A DNA stretch of 11,924 nt from UBA4719 sp035654835 (GTDB taxonomy: Bacteria > Actinomycetota > Actinomycetes > Actinomycetales > Dermatophilaceae), in contig DASRVZ010000031.1 of assembly GCA_035654835.1 (NCBI GenBank), positions 1 to 11,924 of the forward strand, read 5' to 3'. Below the pieces are notes generated by a model. That model did not search any database. It saw only the letters and a list, made by a program, of their open reading frames with translations, and was not told the origin of the DNA. Positions 1 through 9,045 of the stretch are shown in pieces; position 1 is the first letter of the stretch, and each line of letters starts with the position of its first letter. Position numbers and translations under genes: made by a program.

Positions 1-449
1 CGCATCGCCGGCACGGCACCCACGTACAAACGGCTCTTGAGCGCGGCGCTGGCGACGGGCGAGGCGTCCAGCGCCTGCAACCGCAGCAGCTGAGCGCTGA
101 ACAGACTGAAGACAAAGAGCACGGTCAACAAGAGGAACCGAACGCGTCGCGCGGGATGGGCGACAGCGCGGCGACCCGGTCGGGCGGGTGGGTCGGAACG
201 ATGCGGAGAAACGCGGCTGGCTGTCTTGGCCACTGGCGATCTGCGTGGCGAGGCCCTGCGCGGCACGGAGGTCGATGAGCTCCGGGACGGGCGAGCCGCT
301 TCCTTGGCCGAGGGGCGACGAGCTGCCACACCTTGCCGGTCAGCGCCTGCAGGTCGCCCGGTACGAGTGGTCGCGCGTCCCGACGCGCCGGACGCCGAGG
401 CGCGGTTAGGACGGTCATCGCCGAGCCCCCCGCCGCGCGTCCGAGTCAC
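1..449 (-). CDS. ftsI: Peptidoglycan transpeptidase FtsI (PBP2b/PBP3 type), N-terminal part, cut by left edge
   Basis: Start of the septal penicillin-binding protein that cross-links peptidoglycan at the division site. Only about 149 residues are inside the window. They comprise a basic Arg/Ser/Ala/Pro-rich cytoplasmic tail (residues 1-104), a single membrane anchor (about 105-123, beginning FLLLTVLFVF), and then the periplasm-facing stretch RLQALDASPVASAA...VPAMR. That stretch matches the conserved juxtamembrane region of class B PBPs just before the RG.I.DRNG motif. The catalytic transpeptidase domain lies beyond position 1. I chose the GTG at 449-447 because GAGGTGA lies 5 bases upstream, across the ftsL stop codon, which suggests translational coupling. 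Later in-frame GTGs (residues 41 and 73) lack a good ribosome site. The 104-residue tail is long for the family. Identity follows from anchor sequence and position after ftsL; catalytic residues cannot be checked. Confidence 0.88.
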   Translation of the reverse strand, partial: MTRTRGGGLGDDRPNRASASGASGRATTRTGRPAGADRQGVAARRPSAKEAARPSRSSSTSVPRRASPRRSPVAKTASRVSPHRSDPPARPGRRAVAHPARRVRFLLLTVLFVFSLFSAQLLRLQALDASPVASAALKSRLYVGAVPAM

Positions 450-453
450 GTGC

Positions 454-972
454 TCACCTCGGTCCGGGCTTCGGCGGCGCGTTGAGGGCAGGCTTGGCAG
501 GCTTGGCGTGTGCCTGCGCGGATGCCGGTGCGGGCGTCTTGTTCGGGACGACGGCGAAGCCGGGGGGCGCCTTGGCTGGTTTCGCCACCCCGATGACCAT
601 GCCATCGGAGAGCCGCAGGAAAGCCGCGGACTGCGCTGGCACCATACCCAGCTTGGCCGCACTGGCCGCGAGGTTGGCAGGCGATTGAGATCTCTGCAGG
701 GACTGGGTGAGAGCGTCCTGCGTGTCGGTGAGCTGAGCTGAGGTGGCGCTCAGGTCGTGCAGCGTGAAGGAGCCCTGTGCCAGAGCCGTGTTGAGCAGCA
801 GCAGTCCGATCAGTCCGGCGGCGAGCAGGGTCGCGCAGATGATGCCGAATGCGGCGCCGCCGTGGTGGGGGGGCGCCCCGGTGACCACGCGAAGTCTGGT
901 CGAGGTCGTCGTCGTGGTCGGACGGTTCAGGGGCCGCGCACCGACGCGTGCGGCGGACGTCATCTGGCTCAT
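454..972 (-). CDS. ftsL: FtsL-like bitopic division protein
   Basis: A 172-residue protein with a threonine-rich cytoplasmic head (1-40) and one membrane segment (about 42-64, FGIICATLLAAGLIGLLLLN). A short Gln/Ser/Thr-rich extracytoplasmic helix follows (about 68-110, with LTDTQDALTQSLQRS), then an Ala/Pro/Lys-rich tail. This is the usual topology of FtsL, which joins FtsQ and DivIC/FtsB to activate septal synthesis. Primary sequence is poorly conserved in the family, so the call rests on size, topology and position between rsmH and ftsI. The ATG overlaps the rsmH stop as ATGA, so it is probably translated from the same message. A second in-frame ATG is at residue 4. The Pro/Lys/Ala tail (about 130-172) is low complexity and its role is unknown. 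Confidence 0.72.
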   Translation of the reverse strand: MSQMTSAARVGARPLNRPTTTTTSTRLRVVTGAPPHHGGAAFGIICATLLAAGLIGLLLLNTALAQGSFTLHDLSATSAQLTDTQDALTQSLQRSQSPANLAASAAKLGMVPAQSAAFLRLSDGMVIGVAKPAKAPPGFAVVPNKTPAPASAQAHAKPAKPALNAPPKPGPR

Positions 973-1949
973 GCGCGGCGTCCCTTCGAGGCTCGAACTC
1001 GCTCGGCTGCCCGCAATCGGGCCGATGCCGCACGGGGGTTGACACTGATCTCTTCCGCGCTGGGCTCCTCGGCTCCGCGGGTGAGCAGGCGCAGGTATGC
1101 CGCGTGCTCGGGGAGCTCGACCGGCAGGCCGACCGGGGTGCTGCTGCGCGCGCCGGCGGTCAGCACCCGCTTGCTGAGCCGGTCCTCAAGTGAGTGGTAG
1201 CTCAGCACCGCGATACGGCCGCCGACGGCGAGCGCGTCGACGGCTGCCGGCAGGACGGCCTCGAGGGCCTGGAGCTCGGCATTGACCTCGATCCGCAACG
1301 CCTGGAAGGTGCGCTTGCCCGGGTGGCCACCGCTCTTCTGAGATGCGGCCGGGATCACCGAACGAAGCAGCTCGACCAGCCGTGCCGAGCTGGTGAACGG
1401 CTCACGAGCACGCTCCCGAACAACGGCGGTGGCCACTCGCTTGGCGAAGCGCTCCTCACCGTAGTCACGCAGGATCCGTACGAGATCGGCCAGACTGTAG
1501 GTGTTGAGCACGTCGGCGGCCGTCATGTCGCTCGACTGGTCCATCCGCATGTCCAGCGGGGCGTCGTGCCGGTAGGCGAACCCTCGTTCCTGCTCGTCCA
1601 GCTGCAGCGATGACACGCCGAGATCGAGCAGGACCGCCGACACCGACGACAACCCCTGCTCGGTCAGGATCCGAGGCAGCTCGTCATACACGGCGTGGAT
1701 CGGGGTGAACCTGTCACCGAAACGGGCAAGCCGCTCGCCGGCCAGCGTGAGGGCCTCACGGTCGCGGTCGATGCCAAGGACCCGCGCGTTCGGGCAGTGT
1801 TCCAGGACAGACTCGCTGTGCCCGCCCATCCCCAGTGTGGCGTCCACCATGACGGAAGCCGGCTGCTCGAGGGCAGGCGCCAACAGTTCCAGAATGCGGT
1901 CGCGCAGGACGGGGACGTGCCGGTCCTCCGCTGTCCCGCGAGCGTTCAT
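969..1949 (-). CDS. rsmH: 16S rRNA (cytosine1402-N4)-methyltransferase RsmH (MraW)
   Basis: This is the S-adenosylmethionine-dependent enzyme that methylates N4 of C1402 in 16S rRNA, acting in the cytoplasm near the ribosomal P site. Its 326 residues match the family length. Landmarks in order: HVPVL near the N-terminus (11-15), SAM-binding motif DATLGMGGHS (36-45), GIDRD (about 59), LLDLGVSSLQLD (about 107-118), GFAYR and LDMRMD (about 122-138), GHPGKRTFQALRIEVN (about 207), and SYHSLEDR (about 254). All are hallmark RsmH motifs. The ATG at 1949-1947 has AAAGGAAAG about 7 bases upstream. It lies second in the dcw cluster, 179 bp after mraZ; that gap holds no gene, only a short palindrome at 2094-2106. 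Its stop overlaps the ftsL start. Nothing about it looks unusual. Confidence 0.97.
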   Translation of the reverse strand: MNARGTAEDRHVPVLRDRILELLAPALEQPASVMVDATLGMGGHSESVLEHCPNARVLGIDRDREALTLAGERLARFGDRFTPIHAVYDELPRILTEQGLSSVSAVLLDLGVSSLQLDEQERGFAYRHDAPLDMRMDQSSDMTAADVLNTYSLADLVRILRDYGEERFAKRVATAVVRERAREPFTSSARLVELLRSVIPAASQKSGGHPGKRTFQALRIEVNAELQALEAVLPAAVDALAVGGRIAVLSYHSLEDRLSKRVLTAGARSSTPVGLPVELPEHAAYLRLLTRGAEEPSAEEISVNPRAASARLRAAERVRASKGRRA

Positions 1950-2128
1950 CGTGCGTCTTTCCTTTGGCTGGTAACGGTTTGCGAGGTCCTGGTGCGAGGT
2001 ACTGCAGACCCTGCGGTCAGGTCCCCAACCGCTTCTAGGGGTGCTGCCCGACCTCGGGGAAGTGAGCTCGGGAAGCGAAGCGGGTGGAGACCTGGCCCCA
2101 GGGGCCCTGTCGATTGCCGGCGCTCAGA

Positions 2129-2560
2129 TCACAGGATTCCGGGGAACACCTCCTCGGCCTGGTCCGAGTAGGCCTGCTCGGTGCTCTCGAGATATGTGTT
2201 CCACGCGGCTGTGTCCCACAGCTCGACGCGCTGTCCGACGCCGATCACCGTGCATTCACGACTGAGGCCGGCGTACTCGCGCAGCACCGCCGGCACGACC
2301 ACCCGACCCTGCTTGTCAGGGATCTCATCCGAGGCACCGGAGAGCAGCCCACGTTGGAAGTCGCGAACGGCCTTGTTCGTGATCGGCGCGCTGAGCGCCG
2401 CCCCTGCGAGCTGATCGAACTCGTCGGTCGAGAAGATGTAGAGGCACCGCTCCTGCCCACGGGTGATGACCAGTCCGCTGGCGAGGGCGCCACGGAACTT
2501 GGCGGGCAGGATGAGACGGCCCTTGTCGTCAAGTCGGGGAGTGTGCGTGCCGACGAACAC
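2129..2560 (-). CDS. mraZ: Transcriptional regulator MraZ
   Basis: First gene of the dcw cluster. MraZ is a DNA-binding ring-forming protein with two SpoVT/AbrB-type swapped-hairpin half-domains; it binds repeats in its own promoter and tunes dcw expression. The two copies are visible: DDKGRLILPAKFR (about 11-23) and DKQGRVVVPAVLREYA (about 82-97). The length of 143 residues is standard. The start is GTG (2560-2558), giving MFVGTHTPRLDDKG, a typical MraZ beginning, and it is preceded by GGGAGGGAGG with good spacing. The matching operator is upstream at 2631-2660. The gene is divergent from the MoxR operon and its stop is TGA at 2129-2131. Confidence 0.96.
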   Translation of the reverse strand: MFVGTHTPRLDDKGRLILPAKFRGALASGLVITRGQERCLYIFSTDEFDQLAGAALSAPITNKAVRDFQRGLLSGASDEIPDKQGRVVVPAVLREYAGLSRECTVIGVGQRVELWDTAAWNTYLESTEQAYSDQAEEVFPGIL

Positions 2561-2630
2561 CGTGCGCCTCCCTCCCGCTGGACAAGCATCTGTGGGCTAT
2601 TCCGGTCGTGGACAGCGAGCGCTCTCCGCT

Positions 2631-2660
2631 GTTCCCCACCGTACTCCACTTCTCTCCACT
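2631..2660 (-). promoter_or_regulatory. MraZ operator: three TGGRG boxes spaced exactly 10 bp
   Basis: Read on the minus strand, this holds TGGAG, TGGAG and TGGGG, starting at 2658, 2648 and 2638, one helical turn apart. Repeated TGGG-like boxes at 10-bp spacing upstream of mraZ are the known binding pattern of MraZ in several phyla. The boxes sit 74-100 bp upstream of the mraZ start, and a TANNNT-type -10 candidate (TACGGT, 2643-2638) overlaps them. The whole divergent gap (2561-2823) otherwise contains no gene. A promoter for the rightward MoxR operon must also lie here, but I could not pick convincing hexamers. Confidence 0.75.
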
Positions 2661-2823
2661 TATTGGTGAAAACGAGGAAAAACGCGATTCGCTATCACGT
2701 GTTTGCACAGGTCACCGCCCTGGACCGATGGTGGAGGGAAAATCTCATCGAGAAGCGACTCTTCGAGCCGGTGCAGTGAGCAGCGAAGTGCGGCAGGATG
2801 AACGGATCAACCCGGGAGGTATT

Positions 2824-3849
<1,026 letters not shown>

Positions 3850-3893
3850 ACGGCATACGGAACGAGCGGCAGACAGAGAACGGACCACATCAT

Positions 3894-5159
3894 TTGACCC
3901 GCCTCCGAGACGTACTCACCACCCGCGGCCGTGCCTTTGTGGCAGCCGGCCTGACCTTGCTGGTGGGTGGCTTCCTGCTCGGGTTCTCAGACATCACGCG
4001 CGTCGGCGCGCTCCTGGCCACATTGCCACTCCTGGCCGCTGTGGCCACCCGACGCACCAGCAGCACCGTCGAGGTCTCCCGCAGGGTTCACCCCGCCCGA
4101 CTCGTGGTCGACCAGCCAGCCAGCGTCCACGTGGTGTTCCAGAACACGTCAGGGCGACGCAGTCAGCTTCAGCTGGCTGAGGAACGCCTGGACCACGTTT
4201 TGGGCGACCGACCTCGCTTCGTCCTGCCACCCATGGAGCATGGTGATATTCGCGAGGTGGACTATCAGATCCGCTCCCATGTCCGCGGACGTCACCGACT
4301 CGGGCCCCTGACGTTGCGCATGCGCGATCCGTTCGGTCTGGCCACGATCGCGGCAACGACGCCCGACGTCACCGACGTTCTGGTCCTACCCCGCGTCGAG
4401 GTTCTCGGCCGCGAGCGACCCCGCTCGGAGGGCATCGGCGCCGAAGGCACCATCCCCCACATGGTCGCCCTGCACGGCGACGACGACGTGGCCGTCCGCA
4501 GCTACCACGAAGGCGATGACCTGCGCAGGATCCACTGGCCGGCTACAGCCCATCGGTCGATGCTGATGGTGCGACAGGAGGATCTCCCGGCCAGGCGACG
4601 TGCCGTCGTCGTGCTGGACTCGCGTGCGGACGGGCACCAAGGGTCCGGCGCCCTGGGGTCCTTCGAATGGGCGGTGAGCGCTGCGGCCTCCATAGCGACG
4701 CACCTGTTCGGACATCACTACGCCCTCCACCTGGTCAGCAACGAGACCACGGCTGGGGGTGAGGCGACCCAGATCCTGGAGATCGACAAGGCGATGGCCT
4801 CGCTGGCCGTGGCACAGCTCGGTCCGGTCCAACGGTTCGAAGAAGTGCTCCACTGGGCACATCCGCTGACCTCGGCCGGCGGTCTGGTGATCGCCATCGT
4901 AACCGACCACGACGAAGCCATGCTGCGGCAGATTGCGACCCTGCGTCAGCCGGGCGGCGTCGGCCTGCTGTTTCTGCTCGACTCCAAGAGCTTCGCCGGC
5001 GGGCGCGCCAGGCCACCCGCCAACCCGACACTAGACCTGGCCTCTCTGGCGGAGGCCGCCGGCTGGAGCACGTGCATCGTGCGCTCGGGCATGACAGTGG
5101 ACGCGGCATGGGACGCCGCGTCAGCCAGCACCGCCATCACGCCGGGAGCCGGGCGATGA
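3894..5159 (+). CDS. DUF58 membrane protein, partner of MoxR
   Basis: A 421-residue protein with two N-terminal membrane segments (about 14-30 and 35-51), then a beta-rich region and the DUF58 core. The core signature is R202-S-Y-H-E-G-D-D-L-R-R-I-H-W215 followed by A-x-x-R, the conserved R-x-Y-x-x-G-D-x-x-R-x-I-x-W pattern. A VWA-like fold follows (VVVLDSRADG, about 240). DUF58 proteins are almost always encoded next to MoxR and a transglutaminase, and are thought to be recruited by MoxR; their biochemical role is not settled. The start is TTG (3894), 44 bp after moxR, giving MTRLRDVLTTRGRAFVAAG, like other DUF58 N-termini; no strong ribosome site is seen. The stop overlaps the next gene's ATG (ATGA), implying coupled translation. 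Confidence 0.9.
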   Translation: MTRLRDVLTTRGRAFVAAGLTLLVGGFLLGFSDITRVGALLATLPLLAAVATRRTSSTVEVSRRVHPARLVVDQPASVHVVFQNTSGRRSQLQLAEERLDHVLGDRPRFVLPPMEHGDIREVDYQIRSHVRGRHRLGPLTLRMRDPFGLATIAATTPDVTDVLVLPRVEVLGRERPRSEGIGAEGTIPHMVALHGDDDVAVRSYHEGDDLRRIHWPATAHRSMLMVRQEDLPARRRAVVVLDSRADGHQGSGALGSFEWAVSAAASIATHLFGHHYALHLVSNETTAGGEATQILEIDKAMASLAVAQLGPVQRFEEVLHWAHPLTSAGGLVIAIVTDHDEAMLRQIATLRQPGGVGLLFLLDSKSFAGGRARPPANPTLDLASLAEAAGWSTCIVRSGMTVDAAWDAASASTAITPGAGR

Positions 5160-7552
5160 AGGGCCGAACAAGTCGTGGCGTCGACGCGACCCTGGCCGCG
5201 ATCGCCACCCTGACGGCGGCCTGGCCGGTCTCCACCCTCCTGGTCGAGCCGACGTGGGTGAGCCGAACGCTGTTGCTGCTCGTGGTGGTGGTCCTCAGCG
5301 GGGTCAGTGCCAGGGCGCTCGTGCTCCGCGGCTGGCAGGTCCTCACCGTGCAGCTGGTGTGTGTCGTCCTGGCCACGAGCGCGATCTACGGTCAGGGCCA
5401 TCTCTGGCACGGCCTTCCGACCTTTGAGACATTGGGCGTGGCGGACAAGCTCATACGTGAAGCCATCAAGACCGCGCAGACGTATGCCGCACCGGCGCCC
5501 ACCACCCCAGGGCTGATCTTCGTCGCGAGCGGCGCTCTCGCCCTGGTCGCTGTGGCCGTGGACTACCTCGCCGTCACACGTCGCTCCCCCTCCCTGGCCG
5601 GGCTGCCGCTGCTGTCGGCCTTCCTGTCTTCCGCGGCCAACACCGGCGCCTCGCTGCCTGTGCACTTCTTCCTGGCCGCCGCCGTCATGTGGCTCATCCT
5701 TGTCGCCAGGCAGGGAAGCGCCGTGCTGCGCCGATGGGGCACCACCGTGACGGTGGCCCGCACGCCCGTCAGGGGGACGATCGACTCCGAGGGGTTGTAC
5801 CGCTATTCAGCAATGGCGCGGACCCTGGGCGCGGCGGCTCTGGTGGCCGCGATCGCCACGCCGGTCCTGCTCCCCCAGCTTCCCCCGAAGTTCTTCCTCT
5901 CAGGTCTTGGCCGCAGCTCGTCAGCCAACGGCACCGGAAGCGGCGCGGGGGGCTTCTCGCTGAACATCGACCTGGCCGCAGACCTCAACGAACAAAGCAC
6001 GGCCCCGGTCCTTCAGTACACGACAGGCGACTCATCGCCACCGCCGCTACGAGTCGCGGTCACATCCTTCTACCGATCCCAGCCAGGCGTATGGCGACCC
6101 TTCGGTAGGCCCACGCTGGCTCTGTCGACGAACCCACAAATCCCTGAAGCCGTCGGTCTCTCCCCCGATGTGCCCAAGCGACGTTTCACCATGGCCTTCG
6201 CTCGCAACCTGCTCAACGATCCCAACCTTGCCGTGCCATATCCGCTGATCGACGCCGACCTGGGTGGCATCGCATGGGGAGCGGACAACCAGACCCAGAG
6301 CGTGAGGGTGGCTGAGAGCCCCGACTCCTACACCACGTCGTACTGGCGTCTGGAGCCCACCACCGCGATGTTGCAGAACACCCCGCCGTTGAGTGAAGCC
6401 GACCGGACCCGCTTCGCCATGGACCTGACGCTGGACGGACCGTCCGCGGGGAAGGTCACCGCTCTGTCCGAGCAGCTCACCGCCGGCAAGGCCTCGGACT
6501 ACGACAAGGCGATGGCCATCCAGCAGTATCTCCGCGAGGATGGTGGGTTCACCTACTCCCTGATCTTGGCCCCCCCTGCCAAGGACGCGTCGGGCAACGA
6601 CGCCGGTTTCGATCCCCTGACCAACTTCCTGGTGACCAAGAAGGGCTACTGCGTACAGTTCGCCACCGCCATGGTGATGATGTCGCGTGCCGCCGGCATA
6701 CCCGCACACATCGCCCTCGGCTTCCTGCCGGGGACCCGCGACAAGGGCCTCTGGACCGTGATCGCCGCCGATGCCCACGCCTGGCCGGAGCTGTATCTCG
6801 ACGGCCTGGGCTGGACCAGATTCGAGCCCACGCCTTCGAGGGCGGCGCCACCCGCGTATGCCACGCCCTCGGCCGCTGGCGGGACCCCGGGTGGTGAAAG
6901 CACCGCGGGTGGTGCGACGGCACCGGCCCCCGACAGGAGCACACGCCCGGACGTGGGCGACCTCCCCGCATCACGCGACGGCAGCCAGGGGGCCGGTTTG
7001 AGCCCGGCCTCCGTGTTCCGGTGGCTGACCCACGGATGGGGCGCGGTTCTGTTCGGGTCTCTGGTGGGCCTGATCGGATCCTTGGTCGTGCCCGTGGCGG
7101 CGCGATGGCGTCGTCGACGCGACCTCATCACCGCGCGGACAGCCTCACAACGCGTGGAGGTTCAGTGGGGTTTCCTCACGTCGTCGCTGAGCGACCTCGG
7201 GATTCCACCCGCCCCGAGTCGCACCCCGCGGCAGCTACGCGCCTACTACGAACAAGAGGCGTTCCTTGATGCTGAAGCCTCCGCCGCCCTTGGCCGGGCA
7301 GTCCAGACGCTCGAACGCTCGCGCTATGCAGGATCTGCATCCGCCCCGGACGGGCTCGCCGACGACGTCCGGCAAGTGCTCAGGGGCGCAGCAACAACCA
7401 GGCGCACCAGTGACCGGTTGCGGGCAGCCCTGTGGCCCAGCCGCGGGCTGGCCCAGCTCCGATCGGCGAGAGCCAACCTCGCCTGGAGCGTTCGGGCGAC
7501 CCTGCGCGACGCGAGCGCTGTTATGCGCCAACGGTTTTCCCGCCGCCGCTGA
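5156..7552 (+). CDS. TgpA-like transglutaminase-domain membrane protein
   Basis: A 798-residue membrane enzyme. The N-terminal part has about six hydrophobic helices, the last near residues 222-240, and matches the TgpA N-terminal (DUF3488) arrangement. A large extracytoplasmic region carries the papain-like transglutaminase core: Cys499 in KKGYCVQFATAM and His541 in DAHAWPEL. The usual third acidic residue is Glu557 in RFEPTPS where many relatives have Asp (FDPT). A Gly/Ala/Pro-rich linker (about 562-620) leads to one more helix (about 628-648) and a basic cytoplasmic tail with a DUF4129-like end (LRAYYEQEAFL, LERSRYAG). The family may cleave or cross-link envelope proteins or cell-wall peptides; the substrate is unknown. 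The start ATG overlaps the DUF58 stop as ATGA. The frame extends further upstream into DUF58, but the overlap start is standard for this trio. Confidence 0.92.
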   Translation: MKGRTSRGVDATLAAIATLTAAWPVSTLLVEPTWVSRTLLLLVVVVLSGVSARALVLRGWQVLTVQLVCVVLATSAIYGQGHLWHGLPTFETLGVADKLIREAIKTAQTYAAPAPTTPGLIFVASGALALVAVAVDYLAVTRRSPSLAGLPLLSAFLSSAANTGASLPVHFFLAAAVMWLILVARQGSAVLRRWGTTVTVARTPVRGTIDSEGLYRYSAMARTLGAAALVAAIATPVLLPQLPPKFFLSGLGRSSSANGTGSGAGGFSLNIDLAADLNEQSTAPVLQYTTGDSSPPPLRVAVTSFYRSQPGVWRPFGRPTLALSTNPQIPEAVGLSPDVPKRRFTMAFARNLLNDPNLAVPYPLIDADLGGIAWGADNQTQSVRVAESPDSYTTSYWRLEPTTAMLQNTPPLSEADRTRFAMDLTLDGPSAGKVTALSEQLTAGKASDYDKAMAIQQYLREDGGFTYSLILAPPAKDASGNDAGFDPLTNFLVTKKGYCVQFATAMVMMSRAAGIPAHIALGFLPGTRDKGLWTVIAADAHAWPELYLDGLGWTRFEPTPSRAAPPAYATPSAAGGTPGGESTAGGATAPAPDRSTRPDVGDLPASRDGSQGAGLSPASVFRWLTHGWGAVLFGSLVGLIGSLVVPVAARWRRRRDLITARTASQRVEVQWGFLTSSLSDLGIPPAPSRTPRQLRAYYEQEAFLDAEASAALGRAVQTLERSRYAGSASAPDGLADDVRQVLRGAATTRRTSDRLRAALWPSRGLAQLRSARANLAWSVRATLRDASAVMRQRFSRRR

Positions 7553-7589
7553 AGAGAGACCATCCTCGCCACACACGAATCTGGGGCGG

Positions 7590-8075
7590 ATCAGTACTTG
7601 TGGAAGTACGCGCGCCCCGGAGCCGAGCTTGAGCAGGTCTGCCTCGTCCTCCCCACGTTGCAGCACGGGATTCATGTCGAAGCCGGTGTCGGAACGCACC
7701 GTCACGACGCCTCGGGGCAGGACGAATGCAGAGACGCGGCTGACCTGGAGGCGGGACTCGAGCGCACCGAGCGGAGAGCTCTCGTCGATCTCGAGGCGCG
7801 TCGCATAGACAGTCACCAAACGTGTGGGTCGCCAGGCGGGTGGCCTTCGGTCGCTCGCCACTGGTGATCGCGTCCTCCACCGCGTGAGGGTCCAACGCCA
7901 GTTCACCGCCCACCGGCTGGAGAACGTCGCTGTCGGACTCACACAGATCGAGCCAGACGAGAGCGCCCTCCTCCTGCAGGTGATCAGAGATCTCCTGCAG
8001 TGGGAAGTCCTCGAGCTCGAGCCGGCCCTCGCGCCACAGCCGGGTGCGGACGACATCGCTGGTGCCACTGATCAC
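7590..8075 (-). pseudogene. Decayed CorA-type Mg2+ transporter gene (frameshift and C-terminal truncation)
   Basis: Two minus-strand frames together rebuild the cytoplasmic N-terminal domain of a CorA magnesium/cobalt transporter. The first frame reads SDVVRTRLWREG, then GALVWLDLCE, then LALDPHAVEDAI and RPKATRLATHTF. At about 7816 reading must shift by one base to continue as VTVYATRLEID, then RLQVSRVSAFVLPRGVVTVR and ADLLKLGSGA. Removing one of the two Cs at 7816-7817 (plus strand) restores the frame. After about 7600 similarity stops, so the long helix, both membrane segments and the GMN pore motif are missing. The likely original start is GTG at 8075-8073. The end given is where I lose similarity. 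The frameshift alone could be a sequencing error, but the missing half cannot. It lies convergent to the transglutaminase gene. Confidence 0.8.
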
Positions 8076-8255
8076 GGACCCAATCTGCAACGCCAACGGC
8101 TTCGCCGAGCGGAGTGCCCATAAGTCCCTACTGCATCCCACTTTGTCTACTAGCCCCACTAGTCCGTTCGGCCATAGTTCCCGGATTTGCGTGACTTCGC
8201 GCTTTGGCAAGATCTACCGTTGAGCGCCGCAAGCATCCGACCAGGGGAGGTACAC

Positions 8256-8969
8256 ATGGGCGCTGAGGAGCCCCGTTGGTACTACGTCGGCAACGGGCAA
8301 CTACGGCTCAAGGAAGGCGAGAACTGGACGGACCAGTACCAGAAGATCGAGACCCGGCGAGCAGCAGTCCCCAGTCAGGTTCTTGGTGCGGAATCTGTCC
8401 CCAAGGAGACCTTGCCCGTGGCCGGGTCGAGCAGTCGCACTCTGTTGTGGCTCGTGGCCTGCGCGGTTCTGGTCGTCGTCGTGGGAACCGGTGCGGCAGC
8501 GGCCAAGGGGTCGCTGAATCTCGGCGGACTGCAGTCGACCGTATCGGCGTCCAAACCCAAAGCCGTGACCGGTTCGGCAACGGGCGCAGACAGCACCACG
8601 TGGGACGGTGGCGGCTACACGAAGGCCGACTATGCCAAGCAGGTCGGAAAGATCCCGGTGCTGGTCGGCGATGTGCGCAAGGACTCCGGACAGGACCTTG
8701 CGACGCACATCGACTTGATGAGTCTCGGCTTCCAGTTCGACACGATCAGAGGTCTGCCCGCGCCGCCACGCGTCGATCCGGCATGGTGGGCTGCCACCAA
8801 CACGAAGATGTCACAGCTCAGTCAGCAGGCTGCTGAACAGTGGGCAAAGGGAGACCGGAAGGCGGCCATGGCGCGACTTGGGATCGTGGTCAAGAGCAGC
8901 AACACGATGATCGCTAAGGTCAACACCGCGTTCGGGATTCGTATCCCGCGGAGCAAGACGGCCGCCTGA
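8256..8969 (+). CDS. W-Y-V-G motif (DUF2510-like) single-pass membrane protein, paralogue 1
   Basis: A 237-residue protein of unknown function. The first 31 residues hold a compact aromatic motif with W8, Y9, V11, G12, L16, R17, K19, W24 and Q27, resembling a variant of the DUF2510 short domain (W-Y-x-D...LR-x-W-D-G-x-x-W-T). A polar linker, one membrane helix (about 62-83, TLLWLVACAVLVVVVGTGAA) and a soluble tail follow; if N-in, the motif is cytoplasmic and the tail outside. The tail has WDGGGYTKADYAKQVG and amphipathic Gln/Ala/Lys-rich helices near its end. The ATG has GGGGAGGT 5 bases upstream. The sequence around the start, and GGAGGT.CACATGGGC itself, is shared with the next gene, so the pair arose by tandem duplication. 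The gap upstream (8076-8255) has no gene; it contains ACTAG-ccccA-CTAGT at 8149-8163. Confidence 0.85.
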   Translation: MGAEEPRWYYVGNGQLRLKEGENWTDQYQKIETRRAAVPSQVLGAESVPKETLPVAGSSSRTLLWLVACAVLVVVVGTGAAAAKGSLNLGGLQSTVSASKPKAVTGSATGADSTTWDGGGYTKADYAKQVGKIPVLVGDVRKDSGQDLATHIDLMSLGFQFDTIRGLPAPPRVDPAWWAATNTKMSQLSQQAAEQWAKGDRKAAMARLGIVVKSSNTMIAKVNTAFGIRIPRSKTAA

Positions 8970-9045
8970 TCCACCACCGTTCGCTCAGGTTCGTGGAGAC
9001 GGCCTTCAACGTCTATAGGGTCGGCGCCGATCACAGGAGGTGCAC

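Noticed and set aside
226..1200. Long plus-strand open frames opposite ftsI, ftsL and rsmH
   Set aside because: Arg/Gly/Pro-rich antisense shadows typical of high-GC DNA; the minus-strand genes have recognised motifs.
2094..2106. GGCCCC-A-GGGGCC palindrome between mraZ and rsmH
   Set aside because: A one-base centre cannot form a good RNA hairpin, and short GC palindromes are expected in this DNA.
2608..2823. Upstream extension of the MoxR frame by about 72 codons
   Set aside because: It would run through the MraZ operator and gives sequence unlike any MoxR N-terminus.
7594..7609. GTACTT-gtgg-AAGTAC hairpin after the transglutaminase gene
   Set aside because: The 6-bp stem is AT-mixed with no T tract, and lies within the corA relic; not enough to call a terminator.
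8149..8163. ACTAG-ccccA-CTAGT inverted repeat before paralogue 1
   Set aside because: Arms of 5 bp around a self-complementary CTAG occur by chance, and no promoter hexamers fit around it.
8187..8216. TTGCGT/GATCTA as a promoter for paralogue 1
   Set aside because: The -10 is a poor match to TANNNT at the right spacing.
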